This document shows positions 38,449 through 51,221 of a DNA stretch of 64,000 nucleotides, one piece after another. Under the pieces are notes generated by a model. That model worked only from the letters and a program-made list of their open reading frames with translations. It ran no database searches and was not told the DNA's origin. The first letter of the stretch is position 1. Each line of letters starts with the position of its first letter. This stretch comes from Hippopus hippopus (taxonomy: Eukaryota; Mollusca; Bivalvia; Cardiida; Cardiidae): the NCBI GenBank assembly GCA_946811185.2, contig OX328105.1, forward strand, positions 46,438,845 to 46,502,844, read 5' to 3'. The position numbers and the translations under genes are program-made.

Positions 38449-41071
38449 ACAAGATGGCCTGATGGCCCTGGATCGCCCACCTGAGTTAATAGGCAAAATT
38501 TCACTCCAAGGTCATGATTGAAACTCTGACCAATTGTCAGGTCAATTGAGCTTAAAATGTGACCTCTAAAGCGCCCTCAAGGAATTTCCATAAGTTGACC
38601 TAGTGACCTATGTGACCCAATTTTGATCTCATCCAAGATTTTATCAAGACAAACATGCTTACCAATTTTCAAGTCAACTGAGCAAGATTTTTTGCCTCTA
38701 GAGCTCATACGGAATTTCTGTAAGTTGACCTAGTTTATGACTCTAGGTAACCCAATTTTGAACTCATCCTAGATTTTATCAAGACAAACATTCTCAGCAA
38801 TTTTCAAGTATATTGAGCAATAAATGTGGCCTCAGAGTGCTCACAAGATTTTTCTTTAATTTGACCAAGTGACCTAGTTTATGAACCCACATGACCCAAT
38901 TTAGAACTCATCATAAAGTCTATCAAGACAAACATTCTGAACAATTGCGCAATAGATGTGGCCTCTAGAGTGCCCAAATAAATTTCTTTAATTTGACCTA
39001 CTGACCTATTTTATAACTCAATTCAACCGCATTCAATATTTCATAACGACAAACATTCTAATTTTCATGTCAACTGAGCATGAAATGTGGCCTCCAGAGT
39101 GCCCCCAAGGTATTTCTTTAATTTGACCTTGTGACCCATGTTATGACTTTAGGTGACCCAATTCTAAACTCATACTAGATTTTATCAAGACAAACATTTC
39201 AACCAATGTTCAAACCAATTGAGCAATAAATGTGGCCTCTAGAGTGCCCACACAGTATTTCTTTAATTTGACCTTGTGACCTAGTTTATGACCCAAGGTG
39301 ACCTAAGTTCAGACTCATGTGAAATTTTATCAGGACAAACATTCTGAATAACTTTAAAGTCAATTGAGCAACGAATGTGGCCTCTAGAGTGCCACCAATA
39401 TATTTCCTAAACATGACCTATTGACCTAGTTTATGACCCCAGGTGACCAAAATTCAAACTCATCCAAGATTTCATCGAGACAAACATTCTGACCAATTTT
39501 CAAGTCAATTAAGTTGAAAAATATGGCCTCTAGAGTGCCCACAAGGTATTTCTTTAATTTGACCTAGAGACCTTGATTAAGACCCAAAGTGACCAAAATT
39601 CAAAGTCATCACAGATTTCATCAAGAAAAACATTCTGACCACATTTCAGAAAGAATTTTAAAGTTTTCCTTCTTTGTTCCTATGTTTGAAATTGTGACCC
39701 CCGGGGCAGTGCCAGTTTTCACCCCAGCGGGTTTATTTGAACAAACCCCAGGGGCATCATTTGAACAAACTTGGTAAAGGTCCATGAGGAGATACTACAT
39801 ACCAAATATCAAAGCTATATGCCTTCCGGTTTCAGAGAACAAGAATTTTAAAGTTTTACATCTTTGTTCCTATGTTTGGACTTGTGACCCTCGGGGTGGG
39901 GCTAATTTTGACCCCAGGGGCATCATATGAACAAACTTGGTAGAGGTCCATGTAGAGATACTACATACCAAATATCAAAGCTCTACGCCTTCCATTTTCA
40001 GACAAGAAGAATTTTAAAGTTTCCATCTTTGCTCCTATGTTCAAACTTGTGACCCCGGGGGCAGGGCCAGTTTTCACCCCACTGGCATTATTTGAACAAA
40101 CTTGGTAGAGGTCCACTAGGAGATGCTACATACAAAATATCAAAGCTCTATGCCTTCCAGTTTCAGAGAAGAATTTTAAAGTTTTCCTTCTTTGTTCCTA
40201 TGTTTGAACTTGTGACCCCCAGGGCGGGGCTAGTTTTGAACTAAGGGGCATCATATGAACAAACTTAGTAGAAGTCTACTAGGAGATACTACATACCAAA
40301 TATCAGAGGTCTACGCCTTCCAGTTTCAGAGAAGTTTTAAAGTTTCCTTCTTTGCTCCTATGTTCGAACTTGTGACCCCCCAGGGTGGGGCTAGTTTTGA
40401 CCCCAGGGGCATGATATGAACAAACTTGGTAAAAGTCCATGTGGAAATACTACTTACCAAATATCAAAGCTCTACACCTTCCAGTTTCAGAGAAGAAGAA
40501 TTTTAAAGTTTTCCATCTTTGCTCCTATGTTCGAACTCATGACCCCTAGGGCAGGGCCAGTTTTCACCCCAGCGAGTTTATTTGAACAAATTTGGTAGAG
40601 GTCCACTAGGAGATGCTAGATGCCAAATATCAAAGCTCTATGCCTTCCAGTTTCAGAGAAGAAGAATTTTAAAGTTTTCCTTCTTTGTTCCTGTTTGAAC
40701 TTGTGACCACCAGGGCGGGGCCAGTTTTGACCCCAGGGGCATCATATGAACAAACTTGATAGAGGTCCACTAGGAGATGCTACACACCAAATATCAAAGC
40801 TCTACGCTTTCTAGTTTCAGAGAAGATTTTCAAATATTTTGCATTTTTTCCCTTTTTGTTGCCATGGCAACCAGAGTTAAGGGTGGAATTCAATTCTTTG
40901 AACAACTTTGGTACAGCTTCATGCAAGGAACATCCCTGCCAAGTTTCATCAAGATTGGCCCAGTGGTTTAGGAAAAGAAGATGTTTAAAGAAATTGTTGA
41001 CGGACGATGGACGCCGGACATAGGGCGATCACAATAGCTCACCTTGAGCATGTTGTGCTCAGGTGCGCTAA
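38449..41071 (+). mobile_element. Composite Helitron-like tandem-repeat element, 2.6 kb
   Basis: Left end ACAAGATGGCCTGATGGCCC, CTGGATCGCCCACCTGAG. About eight units of the GACCTAGTGACCTAG/GACAAACATTCTGACC type (38510-39640) pass directly into about eight units of the GACCCCAGGGGCATCAT type (39655-40790). Then come the CCATGGCAACCAGAG right module, GACGGACGATGGACGCC and the terminal GAGCATGTTGTGCTC hairpin, AGGTGCG CTAA. It is the largest uninterrupted array in the window. Confidence 0.8.
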
Positions 41072-41079
41072 AAATTGAT

Positions 41080-42060
41080 TGTTAGAGAAATTGATTTGTT
41101 TTACATCATCGTGTTTTATGTGGATTGCCTATCCAAAATCAAAGGACTGAAAGACCTGAAAAGCAGATTTGTGCAAAAGTTACTTTTGAAGAATAGACAG
41201 TTTTGAAAAGATGCATGCTTCATAGTTATTTTCTTTTGAAATCCTTGCAGAGAGACAACAGTTGTGCCATTTACCATAAACAAATTTGTTTTGAACGACT
41301 GTTGTGATGATTTTGGACAATATTGAATATGGGATCTAATGCTATCTTTCTTGGTCAAAGAGGCCTTTTTCTTTTGCCTCGTTTTGTGTAACACTGATGA
41401 AAGTTACAAAATATACTTTCCTCTGCAAATGTAAAGAAATTAGACGATAACATTTAGGAAAACAGATGCCAATGTAGTAGTCAAATACTTGGGTAGTCCC
41501 TTTGCAATTATGATGTCATTGCACTTAATTGAATGCAATCCTGCCTTATAGACATGTGTTATATTGAGTCAATCTCACAAAACTTTATAAAGTTCTGACG
41601 AAATGTCTGATGTAAAAGTACCTCCTTAAAAGGCTATGTAGTCAATAATGGTCATACCACTGCTCTTTTCATATATTTTTCTTTCTTCTTAACTTCAGAT
41701 AGTTTGCCAGCCACCATCTTGCTTGATTTAATGGTGAATCAGTATTAAGTTTGGGGAGACTAAGAAGAACTCTGAAAAGTTCCCTTGAAACTCAGGAAAA
41801 AAAGCTTGTGTTTTCTATAGTCCTTTTTTTAAATCAAAAATCAAACTTTGAACAAACTCAGGCTGCATTATTTTGTTTGTCAAGCTTTCAATGCAATGCT
41901 CTTTGGCATAAAAACTAGATTAATATGAATAATCTCAGGAAACCTCATTAGTACAGGGATCTGAAACAATACCAGTTTTTTCTAGTTAAACATAATTGAA
42001 TGGCTTGAAAAAATAAAAGAATTACAGTTTCATAACCCCAGTGCTTTGGTGCTTTGGAAA
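41080..42060. repeat. Mostly unassigned; dispersed repeat family D, copy 1
   Basis: About 41505-41880 shares the order TGATGTCATTG, TTAAAAGGCTATGTAGTC and TTTGCCAGCCACC with copies at about 43190-43600 and 62100-62640. The rest holds nothing recognised. Confidence 0.5.
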
Positions 42061-43180
42061 TCATATACTGTAGAAAGATACTGTTTTGTCAGTGTTTAAT
42101 CTCCCTCAAGAGAGCCAGTTTAACTCTTTTAATCTGTCTATAGAAGGAAGCAGTTTTGACCCATACATTGCTTCCAGTGATACCATCAAGTTCATGACAG
42201 TTACTGATGCTATGATGCCCTCTAGGTTCAGCACTGGTTGGATCTACTTGATAATGCTGTTAAACAGCAAAGTGCTGCTCCGTTTTAAGAAAAGCAGAAA
42301 CTAGGCCATCAGTGCATTATTACAGCAACATCAGTTTGCAGAGGCTTTTGTCATGTGGGAAGAGTTTTTATATTAATATAACTGTTATGTGGACAGAGTT
42401 TGAATAATCACTTACAAATAACTGAATGTGTTGAATTGATCTCTGGAAAAACATTATTTTAGAAACCACAATCTAGTCCCTATCAAAATGAAACTGTGGA
42501 ATCTGGAATTATATTTTTCCAGAGATCAGACTCTATGACAGAGTTTTTAATACTAAGTGGTTATTTTGAAGTAATCAACATTTAAACTCTGGTAACTTTT
42601 AGATGGTAATTTGGATTTTATCATATTTGGCTGACTCCGGTAAAGAGCATTTCAGTCCAAAAGGGACTCCTGTCTGATTACAGTTTGCTATTTATAGACA
42701 GCTGTAGTAGAATATGGCGCTTGGATTAAGTTGTGGTTGAAATGGAATTGGCAGAAAAAATGAAATCTATAACTAGGTTAAAATTTGCTGGGTTAGTCGT
42801 GTTAGTCACTAGCAGAAAAATGAAATCTTAAACTAGGTTGTAATTTGCCAGGTCAATAAATCTTTGGTTTACTTTTTACCCAAATTAAATATAAATATTT
42901 CTGCAAAGCAACTATTACTTGGACTGACCATACAGTAACAGGTTGCCATCTTCACAATAATTTCCATACTTTTAAATGGCATGATTTAAATTAAATGCAT
43001 TTTACCTACCCATTGTTTACATTTGACAACTATAGGGCCTTTAAAAGGGAGCTATTTAGTTTTAATGGTCTAAATCAAAATGCATTGTAAACACACTAGA
43101 TATACCCGTATTTTTTCTTGCATATATTGAAATTGTAGACTACTGTAACATACACTGAAAAGGTGCAATTTTGGGTCTTC
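42060..43180. other. No recognised gene
   Basis: A minus-strand frame at about 42110-42250 (IQPVLNLEGIIASVTVMNLM and onward) and a plus frame at 42086-42304 overlap. Neither has splice support or a recognisable domain. A weak inverted repeat (GATCTCTGGAAAAA / TTTTTCCAGAGATC) lies at about 42440-42530. Confidence 0.4.
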
Positions 43181-43189
43181 AATTAATGG

Positions 43190-43600
43190 GATGGTCTTTA
43201 CAGTTGGTAATTTGTCTCTTTTTGTTACATCAGATATGACATCATTGTACTAATCTGAATATGAATCCTTGTAATCCAATTGTTATTGATGTCTGACATT
43301 CCCACAATTCCTTTTCAAATCTCTAGCATAAAAACAAAGAATACCTTAAGAAGCTACATAGCCCATTAGGGAACACCATTGTTGTTTTTTTCTTACTTTT
43401 GTCTCTCTTGTTCAATGATGATTTGCCAGCTACTGAATTTTTTAATTCAGTGACAAATCATTTTTTTCAAGTTTGGCAAGATTTGAAAAAATCTGGAGGG
43501 CTTCCTTTACCTCTTGTGTCCTGTACATTGTTGGACAAGTTAAATTTTACAATTCAGCCTGTTGAGCTGTGTTTCTATGGATGAAATTTTCCTGTTTCTT
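43190..43600. repeat. Dispersed repeat family D, copy 2
   Basis: ATGACATCATTGTACTAATC, AAGAAGCTACATAGCCCATT and GATTTGCCAGCTACTGA follow the order of copies 1 and 3. Confidence 0.55.
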
Positions 43601-43869
43601 TTCAATATTTTAGAATTAACAGTGGTGATTATTATAAGTCTAATGGATGAGAAAAAGAGAATAATGTCCTAGAAAAGTATTATGAAAATCAGAAATATAT
43701 ATATCTTATATTTGTAGGCCTAATTATAAACAAAAAGTATGACTTGATAAGTTTACATGTTTTCTAACTTTTGTATTTTTCTTTGTGCACTGACATCGAT
43801 CTGCTTTTCCTCTCATTTACAATCTTCTGGAATGGTTCTTATGCTTTTTTCAATATTATCTAAGCCCTA

Positions 43870-44045
43870 CCAGTGCAATGGCTCACTTATTCAAATCTTC
43901 CCTTGGGTCTATTAGCAATAGGCTGAGGCTCTGTGATGTACTGCCCAAGGACACTACTACTAGATCGGAACCACCTGCAGGTATCAAACATAGACTTCAT
44001 GATTTCAATTCAAAGGTCCTAACCACTGAGTCATTGAGGCCCGTC
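43870..44045 (-). repeat. tRNA-like SINE relic (reverse)
   Basis: Reverse complement gives GGGCCTCAATGACTCAGTGG TTAGGACC as the head and a decayed internal promoter, then GTGTCCTTGGGCAG. Confidence 0.5.
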
Positions 44046-44237
44046 CCCTTATACGACCAAGACTTTTAGACTGGTCCACGCTGAAAATATTTGCAGATGA
44101 CAAAATTCTTTTGGCCAGAGTGTCTCTGTAATGCACATTCTCTGCCGACTGATCTTGACCTAATCTGGCCACAAAAGCAACTATAAGTAGAACTAAAAAG
44201 TAACATGTAGAAGGATATGTAATTTTATAGTCTTATT

Positions 44238-44428
44238 TTAATCCTTACCACATATTACAACTTTTAACAACCCTGAGGAAGACAACTTTTTGAAAAAATG
44301 TGGTAACCAGCATTTCCTCCTTTTCTCACAATGTTTTCAACCTATCACAGATAAATTTCCTCATTTCAGTCACTTTTAAATTTAAATTTGAACAAGTCTT
44401 TATTTTTTCCCGTCTAGTAAAGAGTTAA
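44238..44428. mobile_element. TTAA-type MITE (M1 family), internally deleted
   Basis: TTAATCCTTACCACATATTA to CTAGTAAAGAGTTAA; one palindrome arm missing. Confidence 0.75.
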
Positions 44429-45294
44429 CTCTGAAAATGTTGAATTTATTTAAATTTTTCCAAATTTACTTTGTTCTTTAGGAAACAATCATACATTAAG
44501 ATACATGACCAAAATGCATTTTAAGTACATGCACATTTTCATGGGCACGGTGGGTAATCTACATGAACAGAACCATTGGTTCCGCATTCTAAATCTTGTG
44601 TAGGACTTCCAGAACAGGTGCGGTTCTGAAATCGTAGCCAGTAAACATCCACCATTTTAGACGAACGAACGGTAAGAGCTTTACATTTTCGTATTTTTCT
44701 CTTCTCTGACTGGTACTATCAAGAAAAACGGAATGCTATTCGACCTCTATGATATTTTACCGTGAAGAATCGCGGAGGTCAATATGAAAACTTCGATGGA
44801 TTGTCTTAGAAACCAGGAATTTTCCAGGTGTACCTCGCGAAAGACAACATAAGACGGATGAGTGTTACCTTTAACTGTACATTTTTATTAAGCTATTTTG
44901 GTGATCGTTGCAGTTTTAAGTGTGCCTCGGTATTAAAAAAACATGAATGATGTCCCTGGACACGTATCTGACTGAGATCGAAGAAAGTTTGCACAGAATT
45001 AGCACAGTTCTGCATATGTAGAGAGACTCTGCTTGTGTAGTTTGGTTCTGATATTGTAGATTAAGTTTTAACAGCTTCGTTTTATACCCAAGCTTCCAGA
45101 ATATTATATTACAAAGTGCCAATTTCGTCCAAAATTTGCTTGAAAGGTTCGCAATTCCTATGTACATCTTTAAGACAATGTCAAAATCATTACAGGAAAC
45201 CCATCCAACAGTATTGTCCATTGCTTTGAATACAGATTTAATCAGTTATATCATCAGTAACGTGACAATTTGAACCCACTAAAACGGCTTTTTC

Positions 45295-46683
45295 ATTAGC
45301 TCATTTGGGCACAAAGTACTCATTGTGAGCTTTGATTGTACTGTCTATTGTTCCTTGTGTGTATGTCCGTCATTCTTCCCTCTGAGGATTTTAAGGAAAC
45401 ATTCACTGATACAATGATGTCAACTTTGACATAATATGACATTTTCATAAACATCATTTGAAGGTCAAGCATTGAGGAATACATCAAATATGTATTTCTT
45501 GAAGTTCTTTTTTTGACTCAGTTTTATCATACTTAACGTTTTTAATGACATTTTAGAAAAGACATTCATCAAGAGTTATGGTTCCCGTTCGTATGTGCGT
45601 CTGCTTGTCTGTCCTCACATCCATCTGTCTTTCCGTCACCAATTTCTTGTTTATGAGATGAAACCTACAATTTTAATCAAATTATTTTGAAAATTTTGAT
45701 TGTTGGGTCATAAGGATGAAGGCTATCGAAAACGGGATAACTATTGGAAAACAGGGGAAAAGGGTCCCTATGAAAATTCTGTCATAATTTTTTTCTTAAC
45801 GCGATGAGATGCACAATTTTCAGCCACTTCTTGTGAGACTTTGTCAAAGTGATTGTTAGGTGACAAGATCAAACAGTATTGAAAATAAGAAGACAATGTT
45901 GGACAATTTACTAACTGTCCAAAATTTGGGACAAACTAGAACCCATGAGGGCCTGTATCGCTCCACTGGCTAGAATTACAAGAGTTGGCCTGCCCAAAAA
46001 TAGTCATGTTTATAAAGAGATAAAAATTTCTTGAAGGAATCTAATCAAAGTTCACCTAGGGATCATTCATGTAAAATTATGTTGAAAACGAAATGAGTTG
46101 TTTTAAAGAAGATCATTTTAAAAGAGTTCGTGATATGCCATGGAGGAAAAATAACCACACAAAACCCATGTTTTTTACGGGATCAAAATTTCTTTAAAGA
46201 ATCCAATAAATGTTCACCCAAGGAACATTCATGTGAAATTCGGTAGAAACCAAGTATGCAGTTTCAGAGAAGAAAATTTTAAAATATTTCAATATATGTC
46301 ATATAAGCCCTGCCCACAAAACCCGTGCTTTTCAGTTTTCATGGGATCAAAATTTCTTTAAGGAATCTGATAAAGGTTCAGCCAAATAACATTTATTTGA
46401 AATTTAGTTGATATCAAGTGAGCAGTTTCAGAGAATATTTTTAAAGATTTCATTATTTGCCATATAGGGAAAATAAGCCCCGTCCACAAACTCCATGTTT
46501 TTCAAAAATTCTTAAAGGAATCTGAAAGAGATTTACCCAAGGAATATCCCAGTGAAATTTTGTTGAAAACCATTCATTAGTTTCAGATGAGAAGATGTTT
46601 GAATGAAAAGTCTATGGATGGACACACGACAGACAGAACGCCATGACAATAGCCCCACTGGCTTTCGTCCAGTGGAGCTAAAA
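45295..46683 (+). mobile_element. Helitron-like fragments nested in the long-TIR element
   Basis: 45295-45400 (AGCTCATTTGGGCACAAAGT ... GTGTGTATGTCCGTC) is a reversed terminus. From about 45948 a left end (GAGGGCCTGTATCGCTCCAC TGGC) starts three to four units with GGGATCAAAATTTCTTTAA, ending GCTTTCGTCCAGTGGAGC CTAA-type at 46683. Confidence 0.65.
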
Positions 46684-47039
46684 ATAAATTATTTTGGCAA
46701 ATAATTAATGCTGTCAGATAACTTCCGATGTCTGAAGATTTCGGGAAAATATGGTAAACAATCATAAATATCAGCAGAAGGTGTATAGAAAAAGAAAGTT
46801 TGGGATGCAAGTCTAAATCACTAGAATCAAAATCATGAAATGTTCTACATTTACATGCTGGTCGAAATGGAAATGGAGGATAAGTGTTTGTAAAAAATTC
46901 AGTAAACAGGTTTAGTTTCTTCATAATGTTAAATAATACTCGAACCCACTATACATGGAAAAGTTCCATTTATCTACTAAAACATTAATGTACTGGTGGT
47001 AGGAATGTTTTTTAGCCATTAGTGGCATGCAGAGGTACA

Positions 47040-47415
47040 AAGATGAGAGAGACAGAGACAGAGAGAGAGAAATACGGAGAAAGAGAGAGACATACATGCA
47101 TACATACATACATACTACATATATGCATACATCATTAAAGACAGAGAAATGGATAGGGGCGGACTGAGAGAGTAGAGAGACAGAAAGAGATATTGTGAAG
47201 CAGACATCAGGACAGAAAGACTGGCACACTCGCACAAATAAGAATTACACAAACTGGGAAAAACACAGAATGACAAATTAAAGATAGACATATAGATGGA
47301 CAGAGAGAGAAACACATAATGACTACATGATACATAGATACATACATACAAAAATACAGACTGACAGACATGTAGATAGACATGCATACAGGCAAACTGA
47401 CATATACACACATCC
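47040..47415. repeat. GA/CATA microsatellite tract
   Basis: GAGAGACAGAGACAGAGAGA, CATACATACATACATAC and ACAGACTGACAGACATG repeats. Long minus-strand ORFs here (Cys/Ser/Leu-rich) are low-complexity artefacts. Confidence 0.88.
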
Positions 47416-48359
47416 AAAAAATGCAGACAGAGAGTTTTAAATTTGAAATTGGTGGCCGACTAAACTTAATAAACGTTCTACGATTTCAGAGCCATACTAC
47501 ATAAACGGAGTCACGCTCCACAATCAGAACAACATCTATTTTGCTAAAATTTTCTTCGATTTCAGTCAGATATGTGTCCAGGGACATCTTTGATGTTTAT
47601 TGAGCACCCAGGCACACTCAAAACTGCAACGATCACCAAAATAGCGTTAGAAAAGTAACAAGTTAACGGTAAAATTCACCCGTCTTCTGTTGTCTTCCAT
47701 TTTCTATTGTGAGGTACACCTGGAAAATTTCTGGTTTCTAAGACAATCTCTCGAAGTTTTCAAATTGACCTCCGTGAATCTTCACGGTAAAATATCATAG
47801 GGGTCGAATAGCATTCCGTTTTTCTTGATGGTATCATTCAGAGAAGAGAAAAATATGAAAATGTCAAGCTCTTACCTTTCATTCTTCGAAAATGGTGGAT
47901 GTTTACAGGCTACGATTTCAGAACCGCACATGTTCCGGAAGTCCTACACAAGATTTAGAATGCAGAACCAACGGTTCTGTTCATGTAGATTACCCACCGT
48001 GATGGGTTCTAAAAACTTCTTAAAAAAAAAAAAATTTAACACTCAATAAAAGCAAACAGAAGTTTTGAATTAAAAGATTAACACATCCTACTAACTTGCA
48101 TCCCTCTATCAAAGGAAGTTGAAACATGTTCCCTGGAAGTGGACACATTTTGCAGTGCTACAAATGCAAGATTCTCCAGGGCTGATCAGTTTTAGGATCA
48201 AGTTTCACAAAATGACCCAGAGAACAGAGTTTCTGGTCAGAGTCTGATTCAGACTAATTACATGCAATAAATTATACTGTCCTATCAGGGTGCTTGACAA
48301 GGTAACTGTTCCACCAGAATCTGGGATTTTCAGAGAAAGTGGGCTTGTACGTAGGACTG

Positions 48360-49335
48360 ATTTTACTTTTTTTCAATAAATGTTGTGTCATGGAAAAAGG
48401 CGGCTTGATGTATATTTTCATTATGGACCAATATCTCTTTGACTACAGGACAAAATGTAATTAAACTTCATCTTTATAAAGCCACACACAATAGTTACTT
48501 GTTTTTATTTCATGAAATGCCATGTCATGAAAAAAGGGGGCTAAATGTGTAATTTCATCATGGACCAATTACCGTCTCTTCGTCCGTCTTTCCTGACGGA
48601 TATCTTCTAAAATCCGAGACAAAAACTAATACAAATTCATACGTGTGTTCCCAATGATGTCCACCGATATTTTTTTTTTTTTTTTGCTTTTTTGATATAA
48701 TACAGTGTTATAGAAAAAGGGGGCTTCATGTCTATTTCCATTATAGATCAGTATCTCTTTAACTCGAAATCCTTGCCAAAAATTGATGAAACTTCATAAT
48801 TATGTGTGTGTTCCTTATGATAGTCTGCCAATATTGTTATTTTAACTTTTTGGATTAAATGTTGTGTCATGGAAAAAGGGCAATGGGTGTATTTTTCCAT
48901 TATGGACAATATCTTTAACTACTGGACAAAATGTTATAAAACTTCATATTTATATTATTTATCACAAGCCACAGACAATAGTTATTTGTTTTTATTTCAT
49001 ATTTCATGAAATACCATGTCATGAAAAAAGGGGGCTAAATGTATAATTTCATTATGGACCAATAACAGCAGTTCGCCCATCTGTCTGCCTGGACAGATAC
49101 CTTCTAAAGTCCTTGAAGAACATTTATGAAACTTCGTGCATGTCTTCCTTAGGATAGTCGGCTGATAGAATTTTTTTTTATATATATATAATGATGTGTC
49201 ATAGAAAAAGGGGACTTGATATATATTTTCATTATTTGTTTTCATTCTTGTATTTTTCATATTTTTATTTAATGAAATGCTGTAGCGATGGAAAAAGGGG
49301 TCTTAATGTGTAATTTTTTCATGGACCATTAACAA
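48360..49335. repeat. Degenerate tandem repeat array (type T, about 155-165-bp units)
   Basis: About six units, each with a GTCATGGAAAAAGG variant, a CATTATGGACCA variant and AAACTTCATA, starting near 48387, 48525, 48710, 48865, 49018 and 49195. Related to 37255-38065. Confidence 0.75.
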
Positions 49336-49380
49336 AAAGGCCACATGTACATGCAATACACAATACCTCAAACACTCTAT

Positions 49381-49690
49381 GCCGAGCCCCAGTAGCTCAG
49401 TCAGTAGTGTGCAGGACTTGCGAACAAGGGATTGTGGGTTCGATCCCTGGCTCGGCCAATTTTTTTTCCGAGGATTGATGATAGTCATTGGGATAGGATT
49501 CATTCATCACCAATTGCCGACCATTGTTTGGACCATGGTTCTGTGGGAAAGCAGCCTGTCGCTTGGAAAGAAAATTGTGCGGAGTACTGGTAAAATAAAC
49601 TCCAGGAAAGCTTGAATAGGTGCACTGGCTGCCATGATATAATTGAAATAATGTTGAAAACGGTGTTTAACACCATACAATCAATCAATC
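49381..49690 (+). repeat. tRNA-derived SINE, full length (main family)
   Basis: Head GCCGAGCCCCAGTAGCTCAG with A box TAGCTCAGTCAGTAGTG and B box GGGTTCGATCCC. Body AGGATTGATGATAGTCATT, GAAAGCAGCCTGTCGCTTGG and AAATTGTGCGGAGTACTGG; tail ACCATACAATCAATCAATC. About 310 bp. Confidence 0.92.
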
Positions 49691-49778
49691 GAACACTCTG
49701 CAATTAGTAGATATGCCATTCTGTCCTCATATCATAACTTATAGCGAGTTTCACTCTGCAACATGCTTAAATACTTGA

Positions 49779-50001
49779 AACCTTTACCAAATAATCCCAG
49801 GTTTTCACTACCCTGGGAAAGAAGACTTTTGATAACACTGTGGGAAAAGGAGAAAATGCTGGTCACCAGCATTTTCTCCTTTTCCCACAATGTTTTCGAC
49901 CCTATCAGAGAGCCTAATTTCATTTATACCAATTTTGAATTTATAATCTGAAGATGTTTTGGAAATGAATGTCTAAAATTGGTTGTTTGGGAAAGGGTTA
50001 A
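49779..50001. mobile_element. TTAA-type MITE (M1 family)
   Basis: AACCTTTACCAAATAATCCC to TTTGGGAAAGGGTTAA with a perfect GTGGGAAAAGGAGAAAATGC palindrome. Confidence 0.85.
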
Positions 50002-50149
50002 AAGATACATTTCTTTTCATTTTCACTTTCATTAAAGAAGTAAGAATAGAAGCATGTTTTTTGAAAAAAGTAGGAAAAAAGTAGAAAAAGAACAAAAAAA
50101 TAGGGAAGTCGGAAAAAAGTAGGAAAAGTGGGACTAGTTTAAACCTGGA

Positions 50150-50345
50150 GATAGTGGTGCAGGGTTCCAGCGTTGACCCACTCACACCAAAGAATCTTGG
50201 TTTGAATCCCACCATGGACAGAAGTCAACTGTTGGAACTACTCATAACACAGCACAATAGCTAGTTAAAGTTTCTTTGAAAGAAATAATTGAGACTGATT
50301 AGTACATGTTGTAAGATTCTGTTGCACAATAAAAGCAAAATAAAA
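50150..50345 (+). repeat. tRNA-like SINE relic (third family)
   Basis: GTGGTGCAGGGTTCCAGCG and TTGGTTTGAATCCCACC (B box), then GAAAGAAATAATTGAGACTG, TTGTAAGATTCTGTTGC and a poly-A/AATAAAAG tail. It resembles 61308-61510. Confidence 0.65.
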
Positions 50346-50349
50346 AGGT

Positions 50350-51215
50350 TAATCAGTTTATGAAGCTCAGAGATTTTCAGTTCTAATGTAGTTTGAGAGT
50401 AAAGGGTAATGCATATGTTATGTGAAGGGCAGATAGAGTGATTGTGTAGGGGTTTAAAAGTTTAAATGTTGTATTGGAGCAAAGAGTGCTGTGTGTGTGT
50501 GTGCTGTTTGTATGAAGGCTTGTGGTTGTTGCATCTGCACATGGATCCTGTGAATTATGGGAAAGCAAGCCATGTTTTGCTATAAACTGAGGGGACAGCA
50601 AGCATCTTTAGACATGTATTTTTGCAAGGGAGAAGTGATTATCTGGATGGTGTGTGCCTGGAAGAGTTCTGGGGTAGGCTTTCTCTTGTAGAGATTTTCA
50701 GTTTTAGAGCATATTTTTTTTAAGGTAGACTTCGAAACCATTGATTGTTGAAAGGTTTTCCTGTATTTTAGCGGTTTGACAGTGCTGGAAAAGGAGCAGT
50801 GCTGTTTTTCTTGCAGTGAAATCATGGGTAGTAGAAGCATGTTGTTGAAATTTGTAAATGCTGTATTGAGTTATAATTGTGTTTTGGCACTATGGCTTGG
50901 TGTATAGTATTTATTAGTAAATCAAAAGAAACACTGTGACAAAAGGTCAAAAATATTGGTAAATACATATATATGTAGTGATTGGAGTGATGGTATGTAA
51001 CAATTACAGTTTCAGAAAAAAATAAGGGGAGGGTTGTATTGATTTATTGTTGAGCGTTTTTCATCATCTACTGTGCTTAAAAAATAAAAACACTGTGGAA
51101 GATAGCACTACTGGCACTAAAGTCAGTCTTGTATTTCATGTTTATATTTACACAATATTCCTTTTGCGATAGGATTTAAGGGCACATTAATACTGGAAAA
51201 CCCTCACCGTTACAT
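50350..51215. other. No recognised gene
   Basis: A TG-rich patch (GTGTGTGTGTGTGC at about 50490) and AT-rich sequence. Minus-strand ORFs of 72 and 86 codons lack recognisable domains. Confidence 0.4.
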
Positions 51216-51221
51216 GATTCT

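Larger units (their letters stand above)
44546..48001. mobile_element. 3.5-kb element with TIRs of about 450 bp
   Basis: Ends CACGGTGGGTAATCTACATG and its complement, flanked by ATGGG on both sides (44541-44545, 48002-48006). The inverted arms run to about 45000 and from about 47560. They share AGAACCATTGGTTC-like, AAACATCCACCATTTTA, GAATGCTATTCGACC, TCTTAGAAACCAGGAA and AGCTATTTTGGTGATCGTTG blocks. The interior holds a nested Helitron-like element and microsatellites; no transposase frame was recognised. Arms look perhaps 85-90% alike by eye. Confidence 0.82.

Noticed and set aside
42086..42304. 72-codon plus-strand ORF and overlapping minus-strand frame
   Set aside because: Both strands are open over the same bases, neither has splice support or a recognisable domain.
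46921..47417. Several long minus-strand ORFs rich in Cys, Val, Ser and Leu
   Set aside because: Translations of GA/CATA microsatellites; low complexity.
49381..49460. tRNA gene candidate with excellent B box
   Set aside because: It is the head of a SINE with a shared body and ATCA tail found in many copies.
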